Assembly (NCBI GenBank): GCA_007115705.1
Contig: QXEO01001023.1
Coordinates: 1,933,701 to 1,997,700, forward strand
Length of the DNA: 64,000 nt
Source of the DNA: Dactylis glomerata
Taxonomy: Eukaryota; Streptophyta; Magnoliopsida; Poales; Poaceae
Direction: 5' to 3'
A program made the position numbers and the translations under genes. The first letter of the stretch is position 1, and each line of letters starts with the position of its first letter. Positions 24,771 through 36,470 of the stretch are shown here, one piece after another. The notes below the pieces were generated by a model. The model had not been told where the DNA came from. It saw only the letters and a program-made list of their open reading frames with translations, and did not search any database.

Positions 24771-27365
24771 TTTTTTTTGATAAAGGGTTTTTATTACCTA
24801 AAGAGTTTTAAACATTTACACCTGGTCTCTGCATAACGAAGATGCACACAACGCTTACTAGCCAAAATCCAAGAGTTTTAAAATGATAAATATAGGTGAA
24901 TTACATATTATAATGAGAAATTTTAAAACGCCTAAGGTGATGGAGGCTCAATCCGTAGTCTATGTTGTCATCCATGCCGAAAAAATAGATCTCTCGCCAT
25001 ATCCTCAAGTCGCGTACACACCTTCGTAAAGAGGCTGTGGACCACCAATCTGTGTAGAGCCGACCATAGAGAAGAATTTTTTGTTATTAAATATTTTATC
25101 ATTTCTATATAGCCAAAACAAGCAAATTAATGTGATCGCTTTCACCCTAAGAAGAATGCTGAACTTGTGATCTATACCATTTAAACAATTCCCAAAAAAT
25201 ATTGGTTACACTAGTAGGTGGATACAAGCCCGAAGCTGCTCGGGTTACTGACCATATAAAACAAGCAAAATTACATTCAAAAAACAAGTGTTTAATTGAT
25301 TCATTGTTAGAATACAAAACACATGCCTTATTTCCATGACAATTTTGCTTAATAAGATTGTCTTTAGTAAGAATATCCCTCTTACCAAGCAAAAAAATTG
25401 TTCTTGAGTGGTATCTTCATCTTCCAGATTTTCTTATTATTAACTACTTGTAAGTCTGTTTGGATCAACGCATACATGGAAGCAACAACTGAGAATTTAC
25501 CATTCTCATACATATTCCATCAAAATTCATCTTTCCCAAGCATTAATTGGACCATGGCCAAGCGTTGTATCAAGGCGTTCCAAGAAATTAGCCTAGGACC
25601 TAACAAATTCTTCCTGAACATCATATTTGACTCTATAAGTTTGGCAATAGTATCACTCTTATGACGCACAATAACATACAAGGCCGGATTGCTCTCCGAG
25701 AGTGGTATTGCCTAACCACTATATCCTCCCAAAAGAGAATTACAGTTCCATCCTTAATCAAAAAAGACCCAGGGTTAAAAATATATTTCTTTGTCGCCAT
25801 GAGTCGGGCCCAAAAGTGTGAATCACCATATTTCCATGTAACTTGTGATAACACTTTCGAGCCAACATATTTTTTTTAAGTATGTCCTGCCAAATCTCCT
25901 CTTCAGTAAGAAACTTTAAGAGCCATTTACCTAGGAGGGAAGTATTTTTGACCTCGAGGTTATAAATACCTAACCCCCCTTGGTCCTTTGAGCGGCAGAC
26001 AACACTCCACTTGACCAATTTGAATTTCTTTTTTTCACTATCACCCTGCCAAATGAATCTTGATTGGAAGTAATCCAATCGTTTTAAAACCCCTTTTGGC
26101 AGTAGGAAGAATGATAACATGTATAGTACCATGTTAACCTTAACATGGACATCAACTCGCTCCTATAGACAACATCTTGCCTTTCAAGCTACTTAACCTT
26201 AACCGTAATATCTCCTCCACAATTTTCCATTCGACATTAGTAAGTCTCTGATAATGTATCGAGATACCCAAGTACCGAATAGGAAATTAACCCTGGCTGC
26301 AGCAATATAACTCGGCATACAAGTGGGTTTCGTCTTGAACCTTGCGAAAACAGAACAATTTACTTTTATGGAAATTAATTTTGAGACCCAAAAATTGCTC
26401 GAAAGCTGAAAGAATGAGTTTCACATTTCTTGCTTTTTTGATGTCATGTTCCATAAATAGAATTGTATCATCAGCATATTGAAGAATAGATAATCCACCA
26501 TCGACAGGATGGGGAACCACTCCTTCAGTTTGGCCATTCGACTTTGACGCTAAATCATTATAGCCATCATATCAGCCACTATATTAAATAGCATTGGTGA
26601 TAGTGGATCACCTTGCCATAGCCCTTTTTCGTCGGGAAGTAATTGCCAATGTCATCATTAACTTTGATGGCTACACTACCTCTAGAAACGAAGCTATTAA
26701 TGAGAGCACACCACTCTTCAGAAAAACCTTTCATTCTAGTGTTTTCTGAAGAAAAGACCACTTGACTTTGTCATAGGCTTTATCAAAATTTAATCTTCAA
26801 AATAACCCCGTTCAAATTTTTCTTATGCAACTCCTGTACTGTTTCGTGCAGGATAACCACACCATCTATGATGTCACGCAGTGGCGGAGCTGGGATTAGG
26901 AGCAAGTGATGTCAAAAGATCAAATCAGTGATAAATTAGACTAGTGATATCATTATGCAGTATTTTTTGGGTCAAAACTAGTGTATTTATTCCTAATACC
27001 AGGGTGTTAACTAGATTTTTGTGATGTCAATTGACATCATAAACACCATGCAGCTCCGCCACTGATGTCACGTCCTTGCATGAAAGCAGCCTGAGAAGGG
27101 CGAACTATATAATCAACCACAAAATTCAGCATGATAGTTACAACCCTAGTGAATATTTTAAAACTAACGTTAAGAAGACACATAGGCAGGTATTGTTGGA
27201 TCCTTTTCGCTTTATCAATCTTAGGTAATAAAATAATCTCACCAAAATTCAGGCGAAATAACTTTAGCTGTCTAGAATGCAAAGAACTAAACAACTCAAG
27301 AAGGTCTGTTTTGATAATCTCCCAAAAAGACTGATAGAACTCAGCTAGGAAGTTTTTTTTTTTAG
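24771..27365 (-). pseudogene. Decayed L1-type LINE, minus strand
   Basis: A poly(T) run at 24771-24778 marks the poly(A) end of a minus-strand LINE. Upstream on that strand are a zf-RVT region (25392 to 25147, with K-H-L-F-F-E-C), an L-P-K-G-V...F-I-W-Q-G region (26132-25758), the catalytic Y-A-D-D box with S-I-L-Q before it (about 26475) and the N-terminal RT part with L-P-K-I-D...F-M-Q-G-R-D-I (27294-27040). The pieces are separated by frameshifts. A hAT-type MITE interrupts it at 26879-27064. Confidence 0.8.
26879..27064. mobile_element. Short hAT-type MITE inside LINE
   Basis: 186 bp with terminal inverted repeats CAGTGGCGGAGCTG...CAGCTCCGCCACTG and an exact 8-bp target duplication ATGTCACG (26871-26878, 27065-27072). 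No coding sequence. Confidence 0.9.
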
Positions 27366-27516
27366 AGAAACATGGTGACTCGTGTGTGGTTCAGCAACTG
27401 TCACGTACTTAAACCCAAGGTTTCACCAGCGCCACACATCACTGGCTCCATGGCGGAGCAAAAGGATAAGGTAATCGTGACCCCGGGACTCCATTGCCAG
27501 GGAATGCAGCATTGCC

Positions 27517-28919
27517 ATGGAGAGAGCCTGCAGCCCCGCGCTGAGGCTGCTGCGGAATCCGATCACGACGCAGCTCCCGGGCAGCAAGAGCCATGGCAGA
27601 TGCAGAAGCTTCGCCCTTCACGCGCAGCTCCCAGCAGAAGAGGATTACCCCAACGAGTCACCGAAACGAGTACAAGTTACACAGGTGAACACTAGCGTAT
27701 ATTAGCGTCTGGATTGAATGCCGAGCAGCTGCTCACATGCAGCGTCTTGCATGCTTCGTTCCAGAGCCTCAGGAGGAGCCGGCGGAGGGGAACGGGCACG
27801 CGGCAGAGCCTGGTCTCTGTCGGGACGTCGCGCGGCGGAGGGGATGAGTGGAGCAGCGACTTCGACCTGACGCTCCGGCAGCTGCGGCTGGAGGACCTGA
27901 TCGAGGACGGGCAGAGCGACGCCGACGTCCTGGTGCATCTTCTGGTCCAGCAGGTAATTGATCACTGACCAAGATTCAGCGAGTCAGATAAGGGCGAACT
28001 GACTGATAGCGGTGAGATCTTCGTTTGCTTTCAGCATAGTCAGTTCGGAATGTCGATAAAAGGGCGAGTCGTCACTTCGTTCGGCAAGATATGCGACTCC
28101 TGCTCCGCCCCCTACAACACGAAGGTACAGCAGAGCGCTCACCTGAAATCTTCCATGATCTATGAAAACATGCCACATTTGGAAACCGTTGAGGCTAACT
28201 GAACGTAATGTCTGTCGTGATCTTTATCGAAAAAAAACTGAACGTAATGTCGTGATTCAGAACGAAAGGGCGTGAGAAGAAACTTCAGAAAACTTGGTAA
28301 TACTTCGGAGCTAATGCGTTTCTGCAACCCGTTTGCAGATCGATGAGAACTTCGATATCACGGTGCTGTCTTCCTCCAGGAAAGACCACAGTGGGATGCC
28401 TGAAATCGGATACAACGATCCATTAGTACGTATTACGATGGTGGCAGACTGTCAGTGCATTTTTCTTCTTCTTCTTATACTTCTTACTGAACATAGTTCA
28501 GAATCTTACTTACGGTTCCCACATCTAGAGTAGGTCCTCTCTGTGAAGCCAGGAACCGAGATTGATGTCGACTCGTCAATCCAAGAGACGATACGGTTGG
28601 CAGCGTCAGCCAAGGTCTGCGTTATCAGCGTGTCATGTTGATTGTCGACAGACAACCTGTTTAACTGATTATTATCTGGATATATATCATGCAGAGTTCA
28701 TGTTCGGAGGCGTGTGAAAAGTCTGCGGTCGTATGGAAAAGTATGTACAGTACTATCTAACACGAGCTGCAAGTAATTTAGACTGCTTTTTTTTATGTTG
28801 TAGTAACAAATTACTAGTCTTGTGAATCTACAGATGGTGGTAACCAGAAGAAAAGATACAGCCAAAGTTGGGCAAAGCTTCTTGACCTGAAGAAAACTCT
28901 GGATAAAGCGCCTAGCTGA
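27517..28919 (+). CDS. DUF177/YceD-like plastid rRNA accumulation protein
   Basis: Plant relatives of bacterial YceD (DUF177) act in plastids in accumulation of 23S rRNA and ribosome biogenesis. Seven exons, all with GT...AG borders that keep frame: 27517-27684, 27765-27953, 28035-28124, 28339-28425, 28534-28614, 28695-28740 and 28834-28919, giving 248 residues. The N-terminus is rich in R, S, L and A, like a plastid transit peptide. The conserved core has L-T-L-R-Q-L-R-L-E-D-L, then F-G-K-I-C-D-S-C-S-A-P-Y with one C-x2-C pair, P-E-I-G-Y-N-D-P, V-K-P-G-T-E-I-D and a second pair in C-S-E-A-C; the four cysteines match the metal-binding pattern of the family. It ends L-L-D-L-K-K-T-L. Exon 2 uses the acceptor at TTCGTTCCAG because it keeps phase. 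An alternative upstream start cannot be excluded. No disabling mutation seen. Confidence 0.85.
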
Positions 28920-29569
28920 ACTGCTGCACAAGCTGACATACCGATGGAACCTGTTGCTGCCTTGCAACACGATGGTTCTCTGAGTCTGATACCAATGCCG
29001 TGTCGATATGTATATCTTACATAAGAACTCATGTGAGCCAATGATTGATCAATGGCCAATGGTCATGGTTATCCACTGGTTGCTCATCTCCATAACAGCT
29101 AACTGTATACACAAAGACGTTATTGTGAACATACGAAAACATTTACATAAAAGGACATGAATTCCACCACTAAGGCTTGTTTCTAATGATCTTTCAATGG
29201 ACATGGTTATGCACTGGTTGCTCGTCCATAACAGTTTACAGTATACAGAAAGACGTTATGGTGAACATACCAAAGCTATTCTTCAAATCTATTTCCTGCA
29301 CAGTGTAATTGCCTGTTGGTGAACATAACAGTTTGCCTGAGCCTGTGGGTGAGTTTTTGAATCTGGATGCACTTCGCGTCCCTCCTGTAACTGTTGGGTT
29401 CTTTCCCCTAATCTACAATGCAAAAGCAGAGTGCCTTCTGTTCATCATCAATATTTGCAATACAGAAAATGATAAAAATTCCACCACTAGATCTTGTTTC
29501 AAGCTAGCTTCTTGCCGAAGGTGGGATATGGCGAACTCTCGTAAAATGAAAATACATCGGCACTAGTCT

Positions 29570-30400
29570 TTGTCTTAGGTTTATTGCAAACCAGGAGACT
29601 CACACTTTTGGGTCGGCCTAATGGTGATGACAAGTACTTCTTGCCATATGGTTCTTTCATTATAAAAGATGGCTCATAAATTAGGTTCTAGGAGGATAAG
29701 TGGTTGGGTAATGCCACACTCTGTGAACAATATTTAGCTTTATACAATATTGTTCGTCAAAAGGGTACTAGTATTGCTAAGGTGTTGAAATCTTCCCCAC
29801 CAAACGTGACGTTCTAAAGAGATTTATTTGTTCTAGGTTGGCATCAAGGCATGATTCGTTTTAGCACTTGACTTTGGTCCATTTGATGCCAAGGTCATAT
29901 GTATTTCGAAGAAATCTACATGAGAGTAATAAATTCTATGTTGAATCTATGTATAGAGCTTCAATACAGCCGTCGAGTTGATAACAATTTAAAAATTGGA
30001 AAATGAAGATTTCGATTAAGAAAAAAATGACAAGATACTTTCATAGAGGAGTAATCCTTACCAGAGATAATCTTGTGTCATGAAAGTACAAGGTGTGTAT
30101 TATCTCATCACGACGAGACTATCATACAATTATTTTTTGCGTGAAAATTACTAGTTCCATATAATCAATCACGCAAATAGGCTGAAGCTTATATCCACCA
30201 ACTTGTGTTGATAATATCTTTGGCAACTGGCTAAATGGTAATGGATCTTAGGTGAGGGCATTTAGTGTTATTTGGTCTCTACGACTATGTAAAAGTAATA
30301 AGATTTTTAATAATGAATATTCTTCTCTCATGCAAGTTATCTACTGGTGCACGGCTTTACTCCATTTATACGGAGGCTGGGTGCCATAGTTAAACCACCC
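29570..30400 (+). pseudogene. 5'-truncated LINE fragment
   Basis: Plus-strand translation with stops recovers the C-terminal region of a plant L1 ORF2: P-G-D-S-H-F-W (about 29600), an I-K-D-G...W-E/Q-D-K-W-L-G-N-A-T-L-C-E-Q-Y region (29660-29740) and a N-N-E-Y-S-S-L-M-Q-V-I-Y-W-C-T-A-L-L tail (30310-30365). It starts at almost the point of the protein where the LINE relic at 22230-23330 stops. Confidence 0.65.
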
Positions 30401-30479
30401 TTTATTAAAAAAAGGCTTGTTTCAGTAACTCGTTTAGTTGTATTTTTAAGCAAAAGTAACTCGTTTAGTGGAGTATTTT

Positions 30480-30770
30480 AGACTGCAACGCAGGTTAGTA
30501 AGGCCCAAGAAGACAGGCCCATCTCCACAGTCACCAGTCCTATGCAGCCAGGCGGCTGCCGGCGCCTGAGCGGCGGAGCTTCGACGCCGGGGGCAACGCA
30601 GAGGGAACCGCTCCCCATCGAGCCGATAGATTCCACCGGCTGGAGTCAGATTACAGCTCTCCGCCGCCCACCCCTCCACTCCCCGCGGTGGCGGATGCGG
30701 GAAGCAGTTAAGAAGAGGCTGCGGGAGGGCAGAGATCAAGCTCGAGAGGAATCAAGTATGTTGCTCTAGC
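30480..30770. other. GC-rich block of unknown nature
   Basis: A short island with open frames on both strands of about 75-97 codons, bordered by AT-rich sequence. No domain recognised and no codon-preference argument for one strand. It could be a captured gene fragment or an old 5' exon. It lies about 500 bp beyond the 3' end of the YSL gene. Confidence 0.25.
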
Positions 30771-31263
30771 CTCTATCCATTGCAACTACTTTCCGTATAT
30801 CGTTTTAAGTGTTGCTTCCCGTTGTTTGCAAACAGGGAGACTAGCCTGGAACTGCAAGCGCCATACTTAGTTCCAACTTTATTACATAACTGAAGCGGTT
30901 GTATTTTATTTTTACTTGACTGAAACTCTGAACCGAATAAATTGAAATAGAGATACATATGTCATAGAACGCAGTAAAGGTTCATCATACATGCACTGCA
31001 TAAGATTTTAATATAACACTATGAAAATTACCAGAAGTATGGGCAATTTGACAATTTGCAGTATTCTGAAGAGTGAATATGTTTACTGCAGGAGACAAAA
31101 GCAAACTAAGACAATTCCTTTACATGCTACTTTGAACCAGCTATTATATTTACAAGACCAGTTATGCTTAATCTATCATCTTCAAAACAAAATATCCTAA
31201 AACACTATTAGACAAGCTATCACTTTCAAAGAAAACATTATAACAATGTTGGGAAAACTATGA

Positions 31264-34200
31264 CTAGCTCCCGAGGAAGGCGTCCACTTTGGCATTGGTA
31301 GCCCTTGACAAGAACTTCATGCAAATCGGAGGCTGCACGTTGGCAAGGGAAAGAATAGCCTGGGGCAGGGCCCAAATCCCGTCACCACACATCAATCCAG
31401 ATGCAACCGCTGGTGCGAACGCCTGCGCATCCGCTTTGTTCATCCATTCCCAGCAAAAGAGTATGGCGCTGCCGATGCACATATCAATGGCGAAGTATGG
31501 TCCAAGGTAGAAAGGGATCGCCATTGCCATGGGCATTGGGATGAACTTCGACACCTTCTTGGGTAGCTGGTCCCTTACGAGATTGATGGCGAATGCAGCA
31601 GCAAAGAAAATGTAGCACATCGTGAGGCAGTGCTTCGGGAGAACGGAGAAGCCATCAACACCCAAGATTGCCATATTACGGTACATAATGGTATAAGGTG
31701 CTGGGTAGGCACTGCCACTGGCACCAATATTGAAGGACTTGTAGAACAGCCAGAAGACGCATGGTGAAATAACACAGCCCATTGCAGTGCCTATCACCTG
31801 GCTGAAGAACATGGACCTTGGTGAGGCTAAAGTCATATACCCAGTTTTGAAGTCTTGCATCAGGTCAGCAGCTGTTCCCACAATGTTCATCATGACACCG
31901 CAGGCAGCCAGTCCAACGAGCACGCCACCGTGCGAAGCACCTGCCCACGCACCAAACACAAAAATTCCAACCTTACCATAGCTACTGGCCAGGGACCAAT
32001 CTGTTAGGCCAGATCCATAGGCATTGCAGAAGGCCAGTATAGGTGCAAAGATATATGCAACCAAAATGTAGTACCACTTGAGCTGTGGGATGATTAGTGG
32101 AAGGCAACAAATCGTTACCACTGCTAGGACGAAATAACACCCAAATGCAATTCTCTTGGGAATTTGATCCCTTATGAAAAGTTCTTTGCGACGTTTATCA
32201 TCAAAAGACTCAGCTTCCACAGTGGCGACAGGAGTACCATTGGCAGAGACAGGAAGTGATTTTGAATTTTTCTTATACATTTCTATGAAAGCTTTCACTG
32301 TTGTGTAGGATACCTTCAGAAAGTTAAACAGGCCATCCCCAAGAATTACTGCTATGGTTATGAACACCTGCGTTGTTAAGATGTTAGTGCTTAGTTCTGA
32401 AGAGTTACACATGATTGCAAAATCAAAAGGTTGCGTAAATGTCAAGTACCTTGTAACCCTGCAGTCCATGTAGACTGCTCTCTGGAATTGAGTCAGAGTA
32501 CCAACTTCCTTTCTTTGTGCTTATGAGTGGCCACATTATGCCCCAAGAGAGGATGCTTCCAATCATAAGAGATACATTCACAAGATAGGGGCAGATCATT
32601 CCCACGCCAACATAAGTAGCCGAGAAATCAAAGTAGAACCTGCAAGACGAAAAATAGTTAAACTTGAGGACAGTGGATACAATATGAACCGAATTATGAG
32701 AAGGTGAACATGATCAGACAATAAAAAAAGATAAATCGCTAAGACCATTGCCGAAACAAGCTTAGATTTAATTTTCACTTTCAGGACTAAGGATCTGATC
32801 CATAAAGGGTTGTGGCTGATGCTGGAACCACGATGTAGCTATGCTGACCTGTTCTTGTAAGCTTCAAGGCCAAGTGTTGGGAAGGCATTGAATCCACAGT
32901 CATCCCCGCCAGTGTAAAACCACTGGAAGAAGGCCCAAACGAAGCTCAGCGAGAAGTACTTGCCCAATGTCCGAACTTGCTTCCTGAAATATGTTAGCAT
33001 TCTGTCAGTCGTACCGACTAACTTTTTACCTATTATAAAGGTCATCAAAATAGGCATGTTACTTACTTTGCAAGCTCCGCACCCTGTGGTGTGTGGAATC
33101 CATTGATAAGATAAGCAGTTGCAGTGCCACTTGGGTATGTGAGCTTGTAGTCCACAATCATAACCTGCAATTCATTATTCCAGTTGGCAACCATGTCAAG
33201 GATATTTTCGCGTGCTGTATATCAAGAAAACAATGGCAAGGGGAGTTTCTACCTTTCTCATGGGCACCAGAGCGAAAAGCCCAACGAAACTAACGAGCAA
33301 CAGAAAAGCTATTATCCATCCGAGCTGGGGGTTCTTAATGTTCATAGCATCGTTAGCCTCTGTTGCTTGCTTAGCAATGGTCTCGCTCATACCAAACAGG
33401 TAACTGCCAAACCCACCTGATAAAGGGAATCAATATTGAATCAGAAGATGTCTAGATGATTGTATTGTGGTTCAGTATACTTACACAACCAGCAACATAT
33501 TTTGCAGAAATCTTCATGCACTGGAAAAACTAACTCTATTCGTTGTGTCAGGAAGAGCAAAAACCTTCGTCTATGATCTTAGCAGAAACACTCGAAAAAA
33601 AGAAACGCACTGCGGATGCGTTCTGTAATCAATACTAAACTATAACACCACTGGATGATTTTATATGTTGAGTGTCAGTATTCCAACATTATTTGTGCAC
33701 AGGCAAAACTAAATCTATCCGTGGTGTCAGGAAGAGCAGCCAAACAATCTTAATGTACTGTCGCGTAACTGAAAATAATAAGTATTGTGGGAGTATTTTG
33801 TAATCAATATTGAACCAGCACACTAGAAAAGTTTGATTAGGTCGTGCGCCGGGTGTGTAATGTTTTCATGTAGGTGTACAGTGTCTATGTTTATCTTCCT
33901 GTGGCTTATTATTCCAACGTCATGCAGTACCAATTTGTTTTTTCAGAAATCTTCATGCCATGGCAAAACTAATCTAATCTTAGCATTAGGAATAACAACC
34001 AAAAATACTCACCAACGGTAGCATAAACCCACCAAAAAACATGAATATAGCAGATCGAATTGTGATATTTTTTTCCTTGAAAAAGAGATTAAGGAAACAT
34101 AACAGACGCACCAAACTTGGTTGTTCTGAAAATTTTGACTAGCACAGAAAAAGAAGGATCAAACGGTGTGCGCGCGAGAAGTGCCGTAGTTAGTTGGACT

Positions 34201-34642
34201 TTTTACCTGTGAAGGCGATGCCGTAGGCGGAGACGACGCAGGTCTGGATGACGGTGTTCTCCTGCCTAGTGAAGGGCTGCTTGAGGAGCCCCATCCTCTC
34301 GATGGCCGACGTCCAGATGCGCACGAGGAAGAAGGCGAGGAGGCTGGCGGAGACGTTGAGCGACGGGATGATGCCGGTGGTGAGGTTGAGCTTCATCACG
34401 ATGACGCTGAACAGGACAGAGAGGAGGAACCCCACCACGAAGGCGCGCACCGTCAGCTGCTCCGTCCACGTCGGCACTGGCTTGTCCAGGAACGCCCGCT
34501 CCACGGACGCCTCCTCCACCTCGCCGTCGGCGTCGTCGGCATTATCGCTTCCGATGTTGCGGCGGCGGAGTAGGTTGCCCGATTCCACCGCGTCGGCATC
34601 GTGGGCTAGGGCTGCGGCCGCCGCCGCGGCGTCCGTCGCCAT
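31264..34642 (-). CDS. YSL: Yellow Stripe-Like metal-nicotianamine transporter
   Basis: A membrane protein of the oligopeptide transporter (OPT) superfamily that moves metals chelated to nicotianamine or related compounds across plasma or vacuolar membranes. Six exons on the minus strand: 34642-34207, 33416-33253, 33164-33067, 32983-32849, 32639-32450 and 32367-31264. All have GT...AG introns and phases agree, giving 708 residues, normal for YSLs. Residues 1 to about 60 are hydrophilic, Ala-rich and acidic. Then follow the first membrane segments and family blocks: L-N-L-T-T-G-I-I-P-S-L-N-V, A-Y-G-I-A-F, G-G-F-G-S-Y-L-F-G-M, N-I-K-N-P-Q-L-G-W, L-T-Y-P-S-G-T-A-T-A, G-G-D-D-C-G-F, Y-V-G-V-G-M-I-C-P and G-D-G-L-F-N-F. 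The C-terminus is typical (A-L-P-Q-A-I-L...P-P-I-C-M-K-F). Member number and substrate are not determinable by eye. Its start is 461 bp from the divergent serpin start. No defects seen. Confidence 0.92.
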
Positions 34643-35103
34643 GGGCTCTCTCGCTCGATCGTCTTGGAGTGCTACCTACGAACGACTGTTTGCGGTTTCA
34701 CGATCCAAGAGGAGCTAGGCTTGCGCGTATATGTGGGAGGGGGTTGAGATCTCGGGGGTTTTACCGGCTTTCCGATTGGAATACAACTTTGCTCTGCCCT
34801 TTTATCGGGTGGTGATACAACTTCGCCTTCAAAATTCTATCTCGTGCCCGTGTCGATGTCACGAATACAACTTGGCTTGAAGTAGTACAACGGATCGGGA
34901 CCGACCGACCGAGTCCTAAACCCTAAACGCGTTTATTTTCTTTTTCTAGCCCAAACGTACCGCCTACAATCACCGTTCCGGCGTGCATAAAAACTAACCG
35001 ATCCTTATTGCTACCGATCACCGAGTATCAATCAAACTGATCGAAAAAAAGAACCTATTCTTGTTTCTCGACGAGATTTTCTCTGTCCTAACTAAAGTAG
35101 GCG
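34643..35103. promoter_or_regulatory. Shared divergent promoter of YSL and serpin
   Basis: 461 bp between two opposite start codons. The serpin side has a TATA-like CATAAAAAC at 34986-34994, matched by CATAAATAA at 55066-55074 before the paralogue; both are preceded by a CAATCACCG motif, suggesting a duplicated core promoter. The YSL side has only a weak ATATACGC on the minus strand near 34725. Confidence 0.5.
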
Positions 35104-35927
35104 ATGAACCCGACGCAGCCCGAGTCTCGCGGCCTGGCGGCGCTCTCTGCCGGCCTCGCAAGGTGCATGGCCGAGGACCGCAACCTGGTGTTCTCGCCGC
35201 TCTCCATCTACACAGCGCTCGCGCTCCTGGCCGCCGGTGCAAAAGGCGCCACCCTGGACGAGATCCTCCACGTCGTCGGCGCGCGGTCACGCGCCGATCT
35301 CGAGGAGTTCGTGTCCCGAGTGGCGGAGGTCGCGCTCAAGGACCACTCAGGCAATGGCGGGCCGCGCGTCGCCTTCGCCTGCGGCGTCTGGAGCGATCTG
35401 ACGGCGCCGCTGAAGCCAGCCTTCCGCGAGGCCGTGGTGGGCAAGTACAAGGCCGAGGCCAGCACCGTCGACTTCACCAACGATCCGGAGGCAGCACGGG
35501 AACAGATCAACGCGTGGGTCGCGGAGGTGACGAAGAACCTGATCGACTCCGTCCTTGGTCCTGGAACAATAAAGAGCCACACCCGCGTCGTGCTCGGCAA
35601 CGCCATGTACTTCAAGGGAAGCTGGAAGGTGCCCTTCGACAAGAGGTACACCGGGAACAAGCTTTTCTACCGTCTCGATGGCCACACCGTCGACGTGCCC
35701 TTCATGAAGAGCTCGGCTCTCCAGTACATCGCCGTGCACGACGGGTTCAAGGTGCTCAAACTCCGGTACAAGATGCAGAACGATCAGCCACTCTACTACG
35801 GCCGCTATGGAACTGCCCAAGATTTTTGCAATTTTTCTCCGCCCGACACTCCCGAGCCATCTACCCCCTCTGAGTGCACACAATTCTTTCTATGCGTTTT
35901 CCTCCCTGACGCCTCCGATGGCCTACG
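35104..35927 (+). pseudogene. Serpin-Z gene split by insertions, 5' part
   Basis: Plant serpins inhibit, or once inhibited, proteases by a conformational trap, usually in the cytosol or grain. This part encodes about 275 residues from M-N-P-T-Q-P, including N-L-V-F-S-P-L-S-I-Y, the helix region with L-D-E-I-L-H-V-V-G-A-R-S, F-R-E-A-V-V-G-K-Y-K-A-E and N-A-M-Y-F-K-G-S-W, up to the sheet strand F-L-C-V-F-L-P-D-A. At 35927, inside codon CG/G, a 16.4-kb Copia array begins. Coding resumes in the same phase at 52377-52512 and 53098-53397. Taken as segments, the coding lengths sum to 1260 nt with no internal stop, so the two insertions are the only evident lesions. Unlike the paralogue at 55205, there is no intron at the usual position; the region 35770-35865 has instead a Pro/Ser-rich stretch read straight through. 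It ceased to encode a normal serpin when the Copia element entered. Confidence 0.88.
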
Positions 35928-36458
35928 TGTTAGACTTAATTGCATCATTAGGATAACTTGAAACATCTTCTGATCATGCATTAGAGCACCCAACAGCGGA
36001 TTAGGAGAGGCACCACTTACAAGCGATTGGGCATGGACATGATTGCCTGCTCGATGCAGGCATGGGGTAGCCCATGGCGATGGGAAGTGGCGTCGCCGGC
36101 AGGACCCTCCTGGTCGCCGGAGGTGGAGATGGTCTTCCCGTCACTCCTAGCCTCCCTAGATCGGTAGGGTGAGGGGATATCAGGGAGAAGATATTGCAGA
36201 TCGTGAATCTGTTAACTCAGATCGATACCAGCTCCCCTCCCTCATATATGGCGCAGTGTGACAGGGGACCAGACCACGAGTTTGTTTTGGTGCCCCCGAT
36301 CAGGGCGCATAAGTTGCGTACGAGGTACAAGTCACGTACGCGAATAAGTCATGGGCGTTGGCCCATGGACCCTCTCCTTTAACGTTAGTTTTGACTAGGC
36401 CTTTTTTCCTTTTCTTTTATTTCTTTTATCCCTGTTAAAACTAACAGGTCAACCAACA
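35928..36458 (-). repeat. Copia array LTR 1 (outer 3' LTR)
   Basis: 531 bp. Private differences from the other three LTRs include GAGTTTGTTTT (others GAGTTGGTTTT), GCATAAGTTG (others GCATGAGTTG) and CGCGAATAAG (others CGAGAATAAG). Confidence 0.95.
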
Positions 36459-36470
36459 TTCTCCCCCTTG
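36459..36470 (-). other. Polypurine tract, copy 1
   Basis: Plus TTCTCCCCCTTG, that is CAAGGGGGAGAA on the minus strand, immediately at the LTR edge. The same sequence follows LTR 2 (41762) and LTR 3 (47065). Confidence 0.85.

Noticed and set aside
35061..35883. Long alternative frames over the first serpin exon on both strands
   Set aside because: Shadows of the serpin coding sequence; composition is Arg/Pro/Ala-rich without domains. The same applies to 55092-55921.
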